Source: Larix kaempferi
Taxonomy: Eukaryota > Streptophyta > Pinopsida > Pinales > Pinaceae
Length of the DNA stretch: 64,000 nucleotides
Direction: 5' to 3'
NCBI GenBank assembly: GCA_027924585.1
Contig: BSBM01000870.1
Coordinates: 1,054,001 to 1,118,000 of the forward strand
Part shown: positions 55,040-64,000 of the stretch, piece by piece
How the letters are laid out: each line of letters starts with the position of its first letter
Numbering within the stretch: position 1 is the stretch's first letter
Translations under genes and position numbers: made by a program
Notes under the pieces: model-generated
What the model saw: the letters and a program-made list of their open reading frames with translations, nothing else
Databases searched by the model: none
Told to the model about the DNA's origin: nothing

Positions 55040-57655
55040 CTATGGGTAAAATCGTTTAAGGTACAACCCGTTGCGTGGGTTGCGTAGGGTGTTGCCTTCT
55101 GAATCGGTCATAATGTATGCCCCCTGCCCTAGGCAGGTGTGTATGATGTAGGGGCCTTGCCACATAGACACGAATTTTCCTTTTCCGGTTTTATCATGAG
55201 CTTGATCGTAAGCGAGGACAAGGTCTCCCTCCGAAAATGTTCTTGGGTGGACGCGTTTGTCGTAACTTAGTTTCGATCGTTGTTTAGCAGCTTCCATGTT
55301 TTGAATGGCGGTGCGCCGATCTTCATCGGCCTGCTCTAGGAGCAGTAAACGTTGCTCGATCGGGGAAGTATCCGGTAGGAGCTCAACGGCGATATGTAAG
55401 GCTGGGATCTGGCACTCAATAGGGAGGACAGATTCGACGCCGTGAACTAAATGGAAAGGGGTAAAACCGGTGGCGGTTTTGGTTGAGGTGCGGTAGGCCC
55501 ATAGTGCCGGGAAAAGCATGTGATGCCAATTGGATTTGTGCTTGTCTACAGTGCGTTGGAGAATGGTCTTCAAGATTTTATTGATCGCTTTGACTTGGCC
55601 GTTTCCTTGGGGATAGTAAGCGGAAGAGAAATGGTGTTCAAATTTCAACATGGTTGATAATTCCTTCCAGACGGCATCTTCGAAGTGAGAGCCATGGTCG
55701 GAGACTAGTTGCTGTGGTACTCCGAAACGAGCGATAACATGGTTGAAGAAAAACCGTGCCGCAGTGTCGGCTTTGCAATTATAGGTCGGCATGGCTTCTG
55801 CCCACTTGGTGAAATAATCTACAGCCACAATGATGTGTTTGTGACCGCCGGCTGACGGGGGGTTGCAGTCGAGGAAGTCTATGGCCCATTTGCAAAATGG
55901 TCCAACAGTGATGACTGGATGAAGGGGGGCAGGGGGGGTTCTTGCTTTGGGGGCAAATAGCTGGCAGTTCTGGCAATGCTTGACTGCTGTGATGCAATCA
56001 GTAAACAATGATGGCCAAAAATAACCGGCCCGAATGATTTTCTGGGCGGTGGCCATGCCGGAGAAATGGCCTCCACAGGCACCGCTATGACAATCATTGA
56101 GGACTTGTTCTGCCTCACTATGGGAAAGGCAGCGGCGTAAGATAGTATCAATGCCGCGTCGATAAAGTACATCCCCAATCAGTAGGTATCGGGGGGCGTG
56201 GTGTCGTATGCGACGGCGGCCATCACGATCGATGTGTGGTCGGAATTTTTGCGTACGAAGGTAAGTCAATATGTCTCCATACCAAGGGTCGTCAGACGAA
56301 ATAATGAAGATCTGCTCGTCAATCAGGTCCGTTTGGATGACGGGTGATGTTGAAGAGGATGGGAGATCTGTAATGAGGTGAGCAAGCGCGAGGGCTTTGG
56401 TGCTTTTGGGAGTCTTGAAAGTAAGGTCATATTCCTGGAGGATAATGACCCATTTAGCGACACGACCCTGAAGGAGCCGCCGGGTGAGGAGGTAGACCAT
56501 GGGGTTGGAGTCGGCCACGACCGTGGTATGACTAAGCAAAATATAGTGTCGTAGTTTTTGTACGGAAAAGACTACAGCTAGGGCTAATCTTTCCTCGTAT
56601 TGGTAACGTAGAGGTGGGCCAGACAAGGTCTGGCTGACGTAATAAATCACATGCTCTTTGTGGGAGGCATCTTCTTGGACCAAAACTCCGGACACAGCAT
56701 GTTCAGATGCCGAGACATAAAGGGTGAAGTCCTGGGAGAAATCCGGTGGGGATATCAAGGGGGCTTGTGTGAGAGCTTTCTTGAGGGCTTCGAATGCCGT
56801 GTCTGCTTGCTCATCCCAAACAAAGGGTATGTGGGTACGAAGTAAGCGTAAGAACCCGTGGACTTTGGTGGCATAATCAGGAACAAAGCGCCTAAGAAAA
56901 TTGGACCGCCCTTGCAAGCTCTGAAGTTGCCGAAGCGTGCGAGGAGGGGGAAGTTCTAAGATGGCTTTGACTTTCAGGGGATCGACAGTGATTCCGTCTT
57001 GGGAAACAATGAAACCCAACAACCGGCCCACCGGGACGCAAAAGACACACTTGTGTGGGTTCAAGCGGATTTTATATTTGCGACAACGCAGGAAAACTTG
57101 TCGGAGGTCGTTAAGGTGGTCTGATCGTTTTCGGGAACGAGCTGTGAGGTCGTCAAGATAGACTCGCAGGATATGGACCAAGTCGTGAAAGCAATAAGTC
57201 ATGGCTCGCTGGAAAGTGGCTCCAGCATTTTTAAGGCCAAATGGCATGACGCGATAGGCGAAGGTGCCCCATGGGGTGGTAAAGGCAGTCTTGTACTGAT
57301 CCTCCTTGTGGATGTGAATCTGGTTATATCCGGAAAACCCGTCCATGAAGGATAGGACCTCATGGCCCGCACACTCATCAATGAGTTGGTCAATGAATGG
57401 CGTGGGGAAATTGTCTTTTGGACAAGCGTGGTTTAGATCGCGGAAGTCAGTGCATACTCTAAGGGTGCCTTGCTTTTTGTTGACTGGAACGGGGTTCGAC
57501 ACCCAGGTGGTGTACGGAATAGGGTAGATAAAACCTGCTTTTCGAAGTTTCTCGACTTCAGCCTTAACAGCGGGGAGCTTGGCAGGGTGAATAGGTCGCT
57601 GTTTCTGACGAACAGGGGGTACTTCCGGCCATGTATCGATGTGGTGTTCAATAAT
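55040..57655 (-). pseudogene. E2 pol: RT, degenerate RNase H, integrase
   Basis: Open from 57502 (820 codons); the true N-terminus of this region starts near 57655, where a one-base frameshift separates it from the protease frame. From residue 1 at 57502: RT with FRDLN (20-24), FMDGFSGYNQI (52-62), MPFGLKN (86-92) and YLDD (115-118). The first RNase H is at about 258-365, with LYVSASEH where T-D-A-S is expected, so the first Asp is lost. Integrase zinc residues are H472, H479, C510 and C513. The core has D542 and D602, but K638 stands exactly where the D35E glutamate belongs (codon 55589-55591). RT looks functional by its motifs; integrase does not. Confidence 0.93.
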
Positions 57656-59417
57656 GGCGGGGGTCGAGACCAGGCATCTCGGTATAGGACCAGGCGAAGA
57701 CGTCTCGAAACTCTTGAAAGAGTTTTTTGTATGCCTGAGTTTCTGCTTGAGTGCAAGATGCGCCCAGCGAGATGAGTTCAGGTTTCCCTGGTGTTGTGGA
57801 AATGTCTATCTGTATAGTGGGGGAAATGTTTGACATATTCCCTTCTTCAAAGGCATCCGGTGCTGGGATGGGGTCCTTTAACCAATCGACTTTGGTGGGT
57901 ATGAAGTCTTTCGACTCGATCGATAGCTGGTTGGATGCGGAGGAGGTCGATGCTTCCGGGAGGAAGTACGAGCGATGATGCATATCATCCCAAGGGTAGT
58001 CGGGTGCAGTGAGTGTCTCCAAAATTTGCTCGTCAGTATTGAAGTAGTCAGACCATAAATCAAGGGGTTCTGGTTTGAAGGTTGTTGAAATCATATATAT
58101 CGTATTGACTTCTTCTGACGAGGATGATGGTGGGGGGTGGATCTCCTCGATGAGGGGAGGAGATATCTCTAAGTCGGCATTGTTTAACTCGTACAACGCT
58201 GCTCTATAGTCAGGTAGATCAGGGCAATGGTGAGAGTAGTGGCCGTAAACACTGCATATAGCACAAGGATGGTTAGTGCGCAGTGATTTGTCGTGAGGCT
58301 GTAGAGGTGGCTCTAATCTGACTACTGGGATGCCGATGTCATCGTCCAACATATTCATATGTTCTTGGAGTGCCGGTAAATGTGGGCATTGATGAGTTGG
58401 ATGGCCAATTTCATCGCATAATGAACATTTGGGGGGAGCTCGAAACACCGGTGGGGGTTTTACTGCCTTAGGAGGTGGTATAGCAATGTATGGTTGTGGA
58501 CCTCTGCCCCCAGTGGGCTTAGCAAGAAGAGGGGGATCCTTTGACGTCGAAGCTATCATGAGACGAGGAGGAGGTTGTATTGACGACGAAGGGATATTGA
58601 GGTTAGGAGGAGGTGTCATTGACGACGAAGGGATTGCGACACCAGGAGGAGGCTGATTTGTGGTAACAATAGGTTGTACCGGTTGGAGGATGACGTCTGG
58701 TGTCGGTGGTCGAATGGGAGGCGGAATATACCACACGGGTAATCCCAATGTTAGCCCGGGTAGGCTAAGGGTAGCCATAACCGGGGCGCTTACTACACCC
58801 GAAGGAGGAAATAGGAAGGGGATGGTGTGGATGGGTGTAACACCAATGTGACTGGGGATCAATGGTGGTTGACCACCGGATGTTTGCGTATTCTGCGAAA
58901 GAGTACAGAGGTTTGCGACTTGGGTCTCCGGTGACGGTGGTGGAATGGCCTGGAATGTAGAGGTCATTGGTGTATCCGAATAAAGTCCGGGTGCCACAGA
59001 AGACACAAAGGAGGTAACTGCACTAGAAGCGGGTTGCTCAATCATGGGAAGAACATTCTCCGGTGCTGCAGGGGTGTTGGGATCATAGTAGGTGAGTTGG
59101 TCAATTTTGACCACGCGTCCCTCGTGGGGGAACATCATGGTGCGGAAGACGGAGGAGGCGACTGCTTTCATGGCATACATGTAACTGCGGCCAAGTAAAA
59201 GGTTATAGTCGAGCTGGGCGTTAATGACCTCTATGTCGATGAGCACAGTTTTCCCACCTAATTGGACGGGTACCTTGGGTAATAAACCTTGAGGTTGAGC
59301 TGACTGGCCGTCGTAGGCCCGCAATGCAGTGGTGGATTGCTGGAGAGCAGGGGATCCCAACTTCTGCCAAACAAAAGTGGACATGACGCATGTGGAGGCA
59401 CCCTCGTCGATGATACA
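57648..59417 (-). pseudogene. E2 protease and long linker with two zinc knuckles
   Basis: Continues gag's frame after a TGA at 59418-59420. It begins CIIDEGASTCVMS: an aspartic protease motif with Glu at the second triad position. LDYNLLLGRSYMYAM follows. A Pro-rich linker of several hundred residues then carries two CCHC-type knuckles, KCSLCDEIGHPTHQC and HPCAICSVYGHYSHHC, unusual in this position. The frame ends in MPGLDPRHY and a TGA because of an extra C in the run GACCCCC (E1 has GACCCC). Removing that base in thought rejoins RT. Confidence 0.88.
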
Positions 59418-62045
59418 TCAATGGATGACAAGATTCCGAATAGAAACGGAAACTTGGACTGTTATGGTAGAAGGCAGCCGTGGTTCAGATTGGTCTAAAT
59501 CAAAGGTCATCAATTTCGAATCATTTGGGTCAATCGCCCCAATGGCGGAAAGTAAAGTCTTGCGCTGAGTAGGACAGGTTTTTAAGACTTCTAACGCAGA
59601 CATGGCTGCGGGAGATTGAGCTAAGTCATCTACAATGTTGTAATTGGACGCAGCCCGTGCATTGGGGTTGTTGTTGATTCGACGTAGGGGAAAGCGAGGT
59701 GCTTTAGAAGCGCCGTCGAGTGGAACCTGAGGTATACGCAATGTCTGATCAGTGGGATGAGCACTAGTATCCTTTTCAGCGGGGGGGGCTTCAGCAGTCG
59801 GTCCGTATTGGTTTCGACGGGTTTGGATATTGACGTCGGCAGTGGACATCATCAATAAGTGGTGGGTGCCTGAATCAAACATGGGTTGGTCAGGAGCTGC
59901 GTAGGTAATTTGTTGTGGTTGCACGTTTCCCTGTGGGGGGGCTAACGGCTGAGTGTTCACCACTCCTTGTGTTGGAAAAGGGTTTTGGAGGACCAAAGGT
60001 TGTTGTGGAGGTGGTGGGGGGTTGGGTGGTGGCTAAGGAGCCACCTGCCCTTGAAAATGGGCGTCATTTGTCCATAGTTGTCGAGCTCGCTCCAAATGTG
60101 GGAAAGCGTGGGTGTAGTGACCATAGACACCGCAAATGGAACAAGGATGGTTTGTTCGTAAATTAGCATTTTTGGGTTGCTTAGGTGGCCGATCAGGATT
60201 TTGGTGAGCAGGCGCCGCGTTATTGTCTTGCGGAGGATGGGTAGGTTGTGGAGCTTGGTTACGGTTTTGATTGTTTCCACGGTTGCGTCCTCTTCCGCAG
60301 TTTGGTTTCCCACCCTGGTTGCATTGGTGATTTTGGTATTGGGGCTGATGTTGTTGTGCGTACACATGCCCTTGAGCATTAGGGGGATTCTGAGGAGCCG
60401 CAGGTGCGGGAGCAGGTTGCGGTGGATAGTATGCAGGTGGAGCTGGAGGTGGTCCAGTTGCCTGCTGGGGTTGTTGGTACCCCTGAGCTGGTGGAGGTGT
60501 GAGGTTAGCCGGTGCAACCGGTTGTGGGTAATGCATGGGCTGTTGTTGGAACTGCATGGGGTTTTGTACCGTAGGTTGAGCATAGTATGTAGGGGGTACA
60601 TATGCCGATGGTGCTTGGCCATAACAATGTTGTGGACAAGAGGGTCCATGAACGTGCTGGGTCTGGTTTGTTGGAGCATAAGAAGTTGTCGCCCTGGAAC
60701 TAGATGTAGCCCTAGAAAGGTCTGGGGCGGGCATGGTGCTCACCATACTGAAAGGTTTTGCTTGCGGTGTAATTTGGCCAATAATGCCATCAGCGGCATG
60801 TGATGCCCCCGGTGTGTCACCGCGTGCAGAGTCACCTCGTGGGGCGTCAGGTATGATCGTGTATAGGTAACTTGACTGGGCATAGATAAGATCAAACTGT
60901 TGGGCCTTAAGGATGGCCTCCTCCTCAGACTGGGGTCTTTCAGATGCTACATCCTTCGCAATGAGAGGAAGGAGGGATTTAAGGAACCAGTCTAAAAATA
61001 TTCGATCGTCTAATTTGATCTTGCATAGGCTCCGGCGCCGACGCCAATCATGAATATGGTCAGTGATATGCGTGGCCGTGTTCTGTCTGCAAGACAGTAG
61101 GATCTCGACGCCCGCATCGTAGCGGACAGGTAGCTGGAAGAATTGTAGAAAGGTCGAGGCAAGGGAGGTAAATGTGGAATGCGTCCCATGGGGGTGCTCG
61201 ATATACCATTTGGCTGCGGAGCCAGTGAAGGTGCGTTGTAAAAGCCGTAGGCGGATTGAGTCATCCACTATGGAGTTTGAGGAACACCATAAATGGAAGG
61301 ACATGATGTGATTTTGGGGGTCTTCTCCAGCCTTACCCTCGAACTTAGGGATGTCAGAGGGAAGCTTAGTGGGCATATGGGGCCAAGCAGGATCATGTCT
61401 GATGGGGTCGTTTGTGAGCCTAGCTAAATCTGGCAGGTTGAGACTTGCCATGTATGGTAGACTAGCGGATGTGGTGACCGGAACCGGGACTTGCCTAGCC
61501 ATTGTGGTATGGTGTAGGGGTCCAGTAGCACCTATAGGTATGCTAGGTATGGAGGGTATGTGCCCTCCAAAAGGTGTGGCTTGATATGGGTTAGCACTCC
61601 CAAGTGCAACTTGGGTTACACTTGGGTTAGGAATCGCACTAGGGATTCCTGGTATAGTACTACCAAGTGCAACATGAGTTACACTTGGGTTAGGAATCGC
61701 ACTAGGGATTCCTGGGATAGGGTTACCAAGTGCAACATGAGTTACACTTGGGTTAGGAATCGCACTAGGGATTCCTGGGATAGGGTTTGTGGAAACCGAA
61801 GGGGGTATGACCCCCATGTTGGGCATGCCCATGACAGGTGGTGGTCCTGTGCTAGGCATTCCTGAATGTGGAGTGTTACCCATATTGGGCATACCCAAGG
61901 GGGTGGTTGTTGCCGTGGATGGTACTACCGCAGAAGGGTCTGCGGATGTCTGACCTATGGTTAATGTAAATAGTGGATCAACTGGTGTTCCAGACATACT
62001 TGTGGTTGGTGGTAACTCAGTGGGGTTTTCGGATTCTACCTCCAA
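59418..62045 (-). pseudogene. E2 gag and gag-protease linker
   Basis: Open 62045-60033 (670 codons), then TAG, then open again in the same frame to TGA at 59418. The 62045 codon is TTG; the frame is open upstream to about 62215 without an ATG, so the real start is uncertain (M17 near 61997 is the first Met). Residues 86-148 are three 21-residue repeats (PIPGIPSAIPNPSVTHVAL type). The capsid (Retrotrans_gag) domain lies at about 230-370 (FHLW, AAKWYIE, FLQFF). A Gln/Pro-rich segment follows, then a zinc knuckle at 635-648 whose last Cys is Phe (CSICGVYGHYTHAF). The old fragment at 9727 keeps that Cys. Confidence 0.9.
61602..61790 (-). repeat. Three 63-bp in-frame repeats in E2 gag
   Basis: Residues 86-106, 107-127 and 128-148 of the gag frame are near-identical 21-residue units. 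Confidence 0.93.
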
Positions 62046-62215
62046 ATCAAAGGTGAAGTGGGGTATGTCAGAATCGGATGACCGTCTAATTGATTGACGA
62101 TGTGTCGAATCAAGGGATAATGCTCTGCGTCCGTGACGTGGAGAGCCAAGTGGGCTAAACTCTGGGAGTTCGCCCTGTAGACGACGAGAACGTCTAGAAT
62201 TCTCAATGGTGAGAA

Positions 62216-63537
62216 TATGTTTTGTAAAAAGTTGTTTTTAAGTATCAGGTGATGATATATATGTAAAAGACTCAAAACCCTAATGCAACCAAGGGTGCAA
62301 GAAGGGGAGTGAAAAAGGAAGGCTCATAGGCCAAAAAATCAATCCTCAAAAAAAATGCACTTATTCTAGCAGCTGTGCTACAATAAGTGGAGGAATGCAA
62401 CAACTGGTCAGAATACCAACATGCAAGCGGCTCCTAGAAAAAATAGGTGTAACTAGACTCAATAGGTGGTAAAGATCATGCAAACACCTAATCTAAAAGT
62501 ATTGTGACTCAAACAGACGATATCCTCTGCAAGGTGATGAAATCCAAGTCAGACAATATGAATGTTGAGACAACGGCTAGATATCCCCCTACCGGGAGGG
62601 ACACCGGGTAATCAATCCTAAAAAGACAGGCTACTAGGATACTCCATTCATGACGCGTCGAGAAAAGGTAAATCTGCCGTTTGGTCCTTTGATCGCAATA
62701 TCCCAATACAGGGATATCCCGAGAACTACGAATGGTAGCCCTTCGGTTACTGAATGGGTTTCGGTATCCCACTCAGGCTTCCGGAACCATCCTCACGACT
62801 TCAACCCTCCTAGGGGAGAGGCCTTCCCACAAACCGGTTGTGACCGCGCCAAAAAGTACTAAGAGATTTTAGCTCCCTAATTGGACAACTTCTATGTCTC
62901 AGATGTATGAACTGAGGGGTGTTATTGGAACACCTATCCCCCCAATACTACCTAGCTACAAGAATTCTTTTAGTGTTCCCCAAGTGGGGTTAAAAGTTTG
63001 TTCAAATTAAGGTACGTTTTAAGGCTTAGTTCAATTAAGTGATCGTGTGAGTGCACGTGAGGTGTTGTAAACTGAACTTGAAAAAAATAAATGCTTTAAG
63101 GGAAATTTTCAAAAAATAAAGGATTTTTCGAAAATAAAAAGCAAATATTTAAGACTTTTTTCACTAAAAGGAATTAATATGCTTTTCAAAAAATAACTCA
63201 AAAAATAAAGGATTTCTTGGATTTATGAAAGCAAATAATAAACTCCTTTTTAAAAGAAATAAATGGATTTCTTCGTTTCAAGAAAAATTGCTAAGGGCAA
63301 GATTTTAAAGAAGTAAACAAGAAAAAATTTGAATCTAGATGAAAATGCAAAATGAGTCTTTCTTTCACTTTCTTGAAAATTTTGAAAAAGATTTCTAAAT
63401 ATGCACTTTTAAATAGTAAAAAAATTTTCAAAGCTGTAAAATATGCAGAATGCAAATACTGTAAAAAATGTGCTATGGGCAGAAAGTACAGTAAAAAATA
63501 TTTTTCAAAATCGGGATGGCCGAATGAAAAAATTCAG
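62216..63537 (-). other. E2 leader, part
   Basis: No supported gene. By comparison with E1 (2.2-kb leader) the 5' LTR would lie just past the window end. Part of the region is A-rich on the plus strand. Confidence 0.6.
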
Positions 63538-63867
63538 CCGCGCGGGTTTTGGACGAACAGCCGCGATGGGCCGCGCGGGTTTTGGCCGCACAGTCGCGAT
63601 GGACCGCGCGGGTTTTGGACGCACAGTCGCGATGGACCGCGCGGGTTTTGGGCGCACAGTCGCGATGGACCGCGCGGGTTTTAGCCGCACAGTCGCGATA
63701 GGCAGCGCGGAAATTGGCCGCGAAGCCGCGGTGTGCAGCGCGGAAAAACGCAGAAAAGTCGCGATGGACCGCGCGACTGTCTGGGAAAAAGCCGCGATGG
63801 ACCGCGCGGAAAAGTGCAGAAAAGTCGCGATGGACCGCGCGACTGTCTAGCAAAAAGCCGCGAGGCG
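63538..63867. repeat. 33-bp GC-rich minisatellite, about ten units (copy in E2 leader)
   Basis: Units start at 63538, 63571, 63604, 63637, 63670, 63703, 63736, 63769, 63802 and 63835, exactly 33 bp apart. The core ccgcgcgggttttggacgca plus cagtcgcgatgga carries palindromes CCGCGCGG and TCGCGA. Because 33 is divisible by three, every frame is open; these frames are not genes. Same family and same orientation as 52343-52606. Confidence 0.95.
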
Positions 63868-64000
63868 GAAGCCGTGCACGGAAACCGAGAAACGAACCCG
63901 AAAATTGAAAATTTCAGGCTGTTTATGGGGCCAAATCTCAGAGCAGAAATGGATCTGCTGTCTAAGATGGCAGATCTATGGATCTAAAGGTTAAAAACTC
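63868..64000. other. Window end, still E2 leader or start of its 5' LTR
   Basis: No similarity to the E2 3' LTR is visible here, so the 5' LTR has probably not begun. Confidence 0.5.

Larger units (their letters stand above)
49018..64000 (-). mobile_element. E2: Ty3 (Tat-like) LTR retrotransposon with antisense PMD gene, 5' LTR outside window
   Basis: A minus-strand element inserted in E4. From its 3' end (left): 727-bp 3' LTR, polypurine tract, 3' non-coding region, antisense gene (plus strand), second RNase H, integrase, degenerate RNase H and RT, protease, gag, and a leader that runs off the window. The order and domain sequences match E1. gag-pol has only two in-frame stops and one frameshift, so it is much younger or better preserved, but the integrase catalytic Glu is replaced by Lys. 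Within the window it is at least 15 kb. Confidence 0.93.

Noticed and set aside
63352-63908. Repeat-protein-like frames (DRAGFGRTVAM type) in several phases
   Set aside because: The 33-bp unit is divisible by three, so every frame stays open. It is a minisatellite, not a coding repeat.

Overview
This is a window of nuclear DNA from a large-genome land plant. The evidence is eukaryotic: GT-AG introns with TATA boxes, Ty1-copia primer sites complementary to initiator tRNA-Met, several layers of nested LTR retrotransposons, long microsatellites, and the broken first exon of a Bet v 1/MLP-like plant gene. A gymnosperm or another large, repeat-rich plant genome fits, but the sequence does not fix the species. 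I see no intact ordinary host gene, no rRNA or tRNA gene and nothing bacterial.

Layout. 1-9236: AT-rich intergenic DNA with microsatellites, a minisatellite at 4158-4560, and two copies of an unclassified repeat (5256-6684, 8088-9236) that flank one weak ORF. 9237-10977 and 25587-26400: two halves of an old Ty3 gag-protease fragment. They were split by E1 (10978-25581), a complete but decayed Ty3 element with two 901-bp LTRs and a perfect 5-bp target duplication. 26400-36220: repeats, tandem arrays and the Bet v 1-like exon remnant. 36220-36655 and 43362-46002: one long homopurine (G+A) array, interrupted by E3 (36656-43356), a decayed Ty1-copia element with a large internal deletion. 46003-49017: 5' LTR, gag, protease and integrase of a second copia element, E4, cut by the insertion of E2. 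49018 to beyond 64000: E2, a minus-strand Ty3 element related to E1 but far better preserved; its 5' LTR lies outside the window.

The most interesting system is shared by E1 and E2. Both have the order gag, protease, RT, a catalytically degenerate first RNase H, integrase, then a second RNase H with a full set of acidic residues, placed downstream of integrase. Between that second RNase H and the 3' LTR both carry a complete gene on the opposite strand. That gene has a TATAAATAG box, a short non-coding exon ending CAG|GTAAC, a first intron, a coding exon for a plant-mobile-domain (PMD, aminotransferase-like) protein, a phase-1 second intron at an identical place, and a final coding exon. In both elements the antisense gene is open throughout although the sense gag-pol genes are broken (about eleven stops plus a frameshift in E1; two stops, a frameshift and a lost integrase catalytic glutamate in E2). 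E1 and E2 are diverged, so this antisense cassette was probably acquired once and kept. A conserved non-coding block upstream of it, and a 33-bp GC-rich minisatellite shared between the E2 leader and the cassette's first intron, may belong to its regulation.
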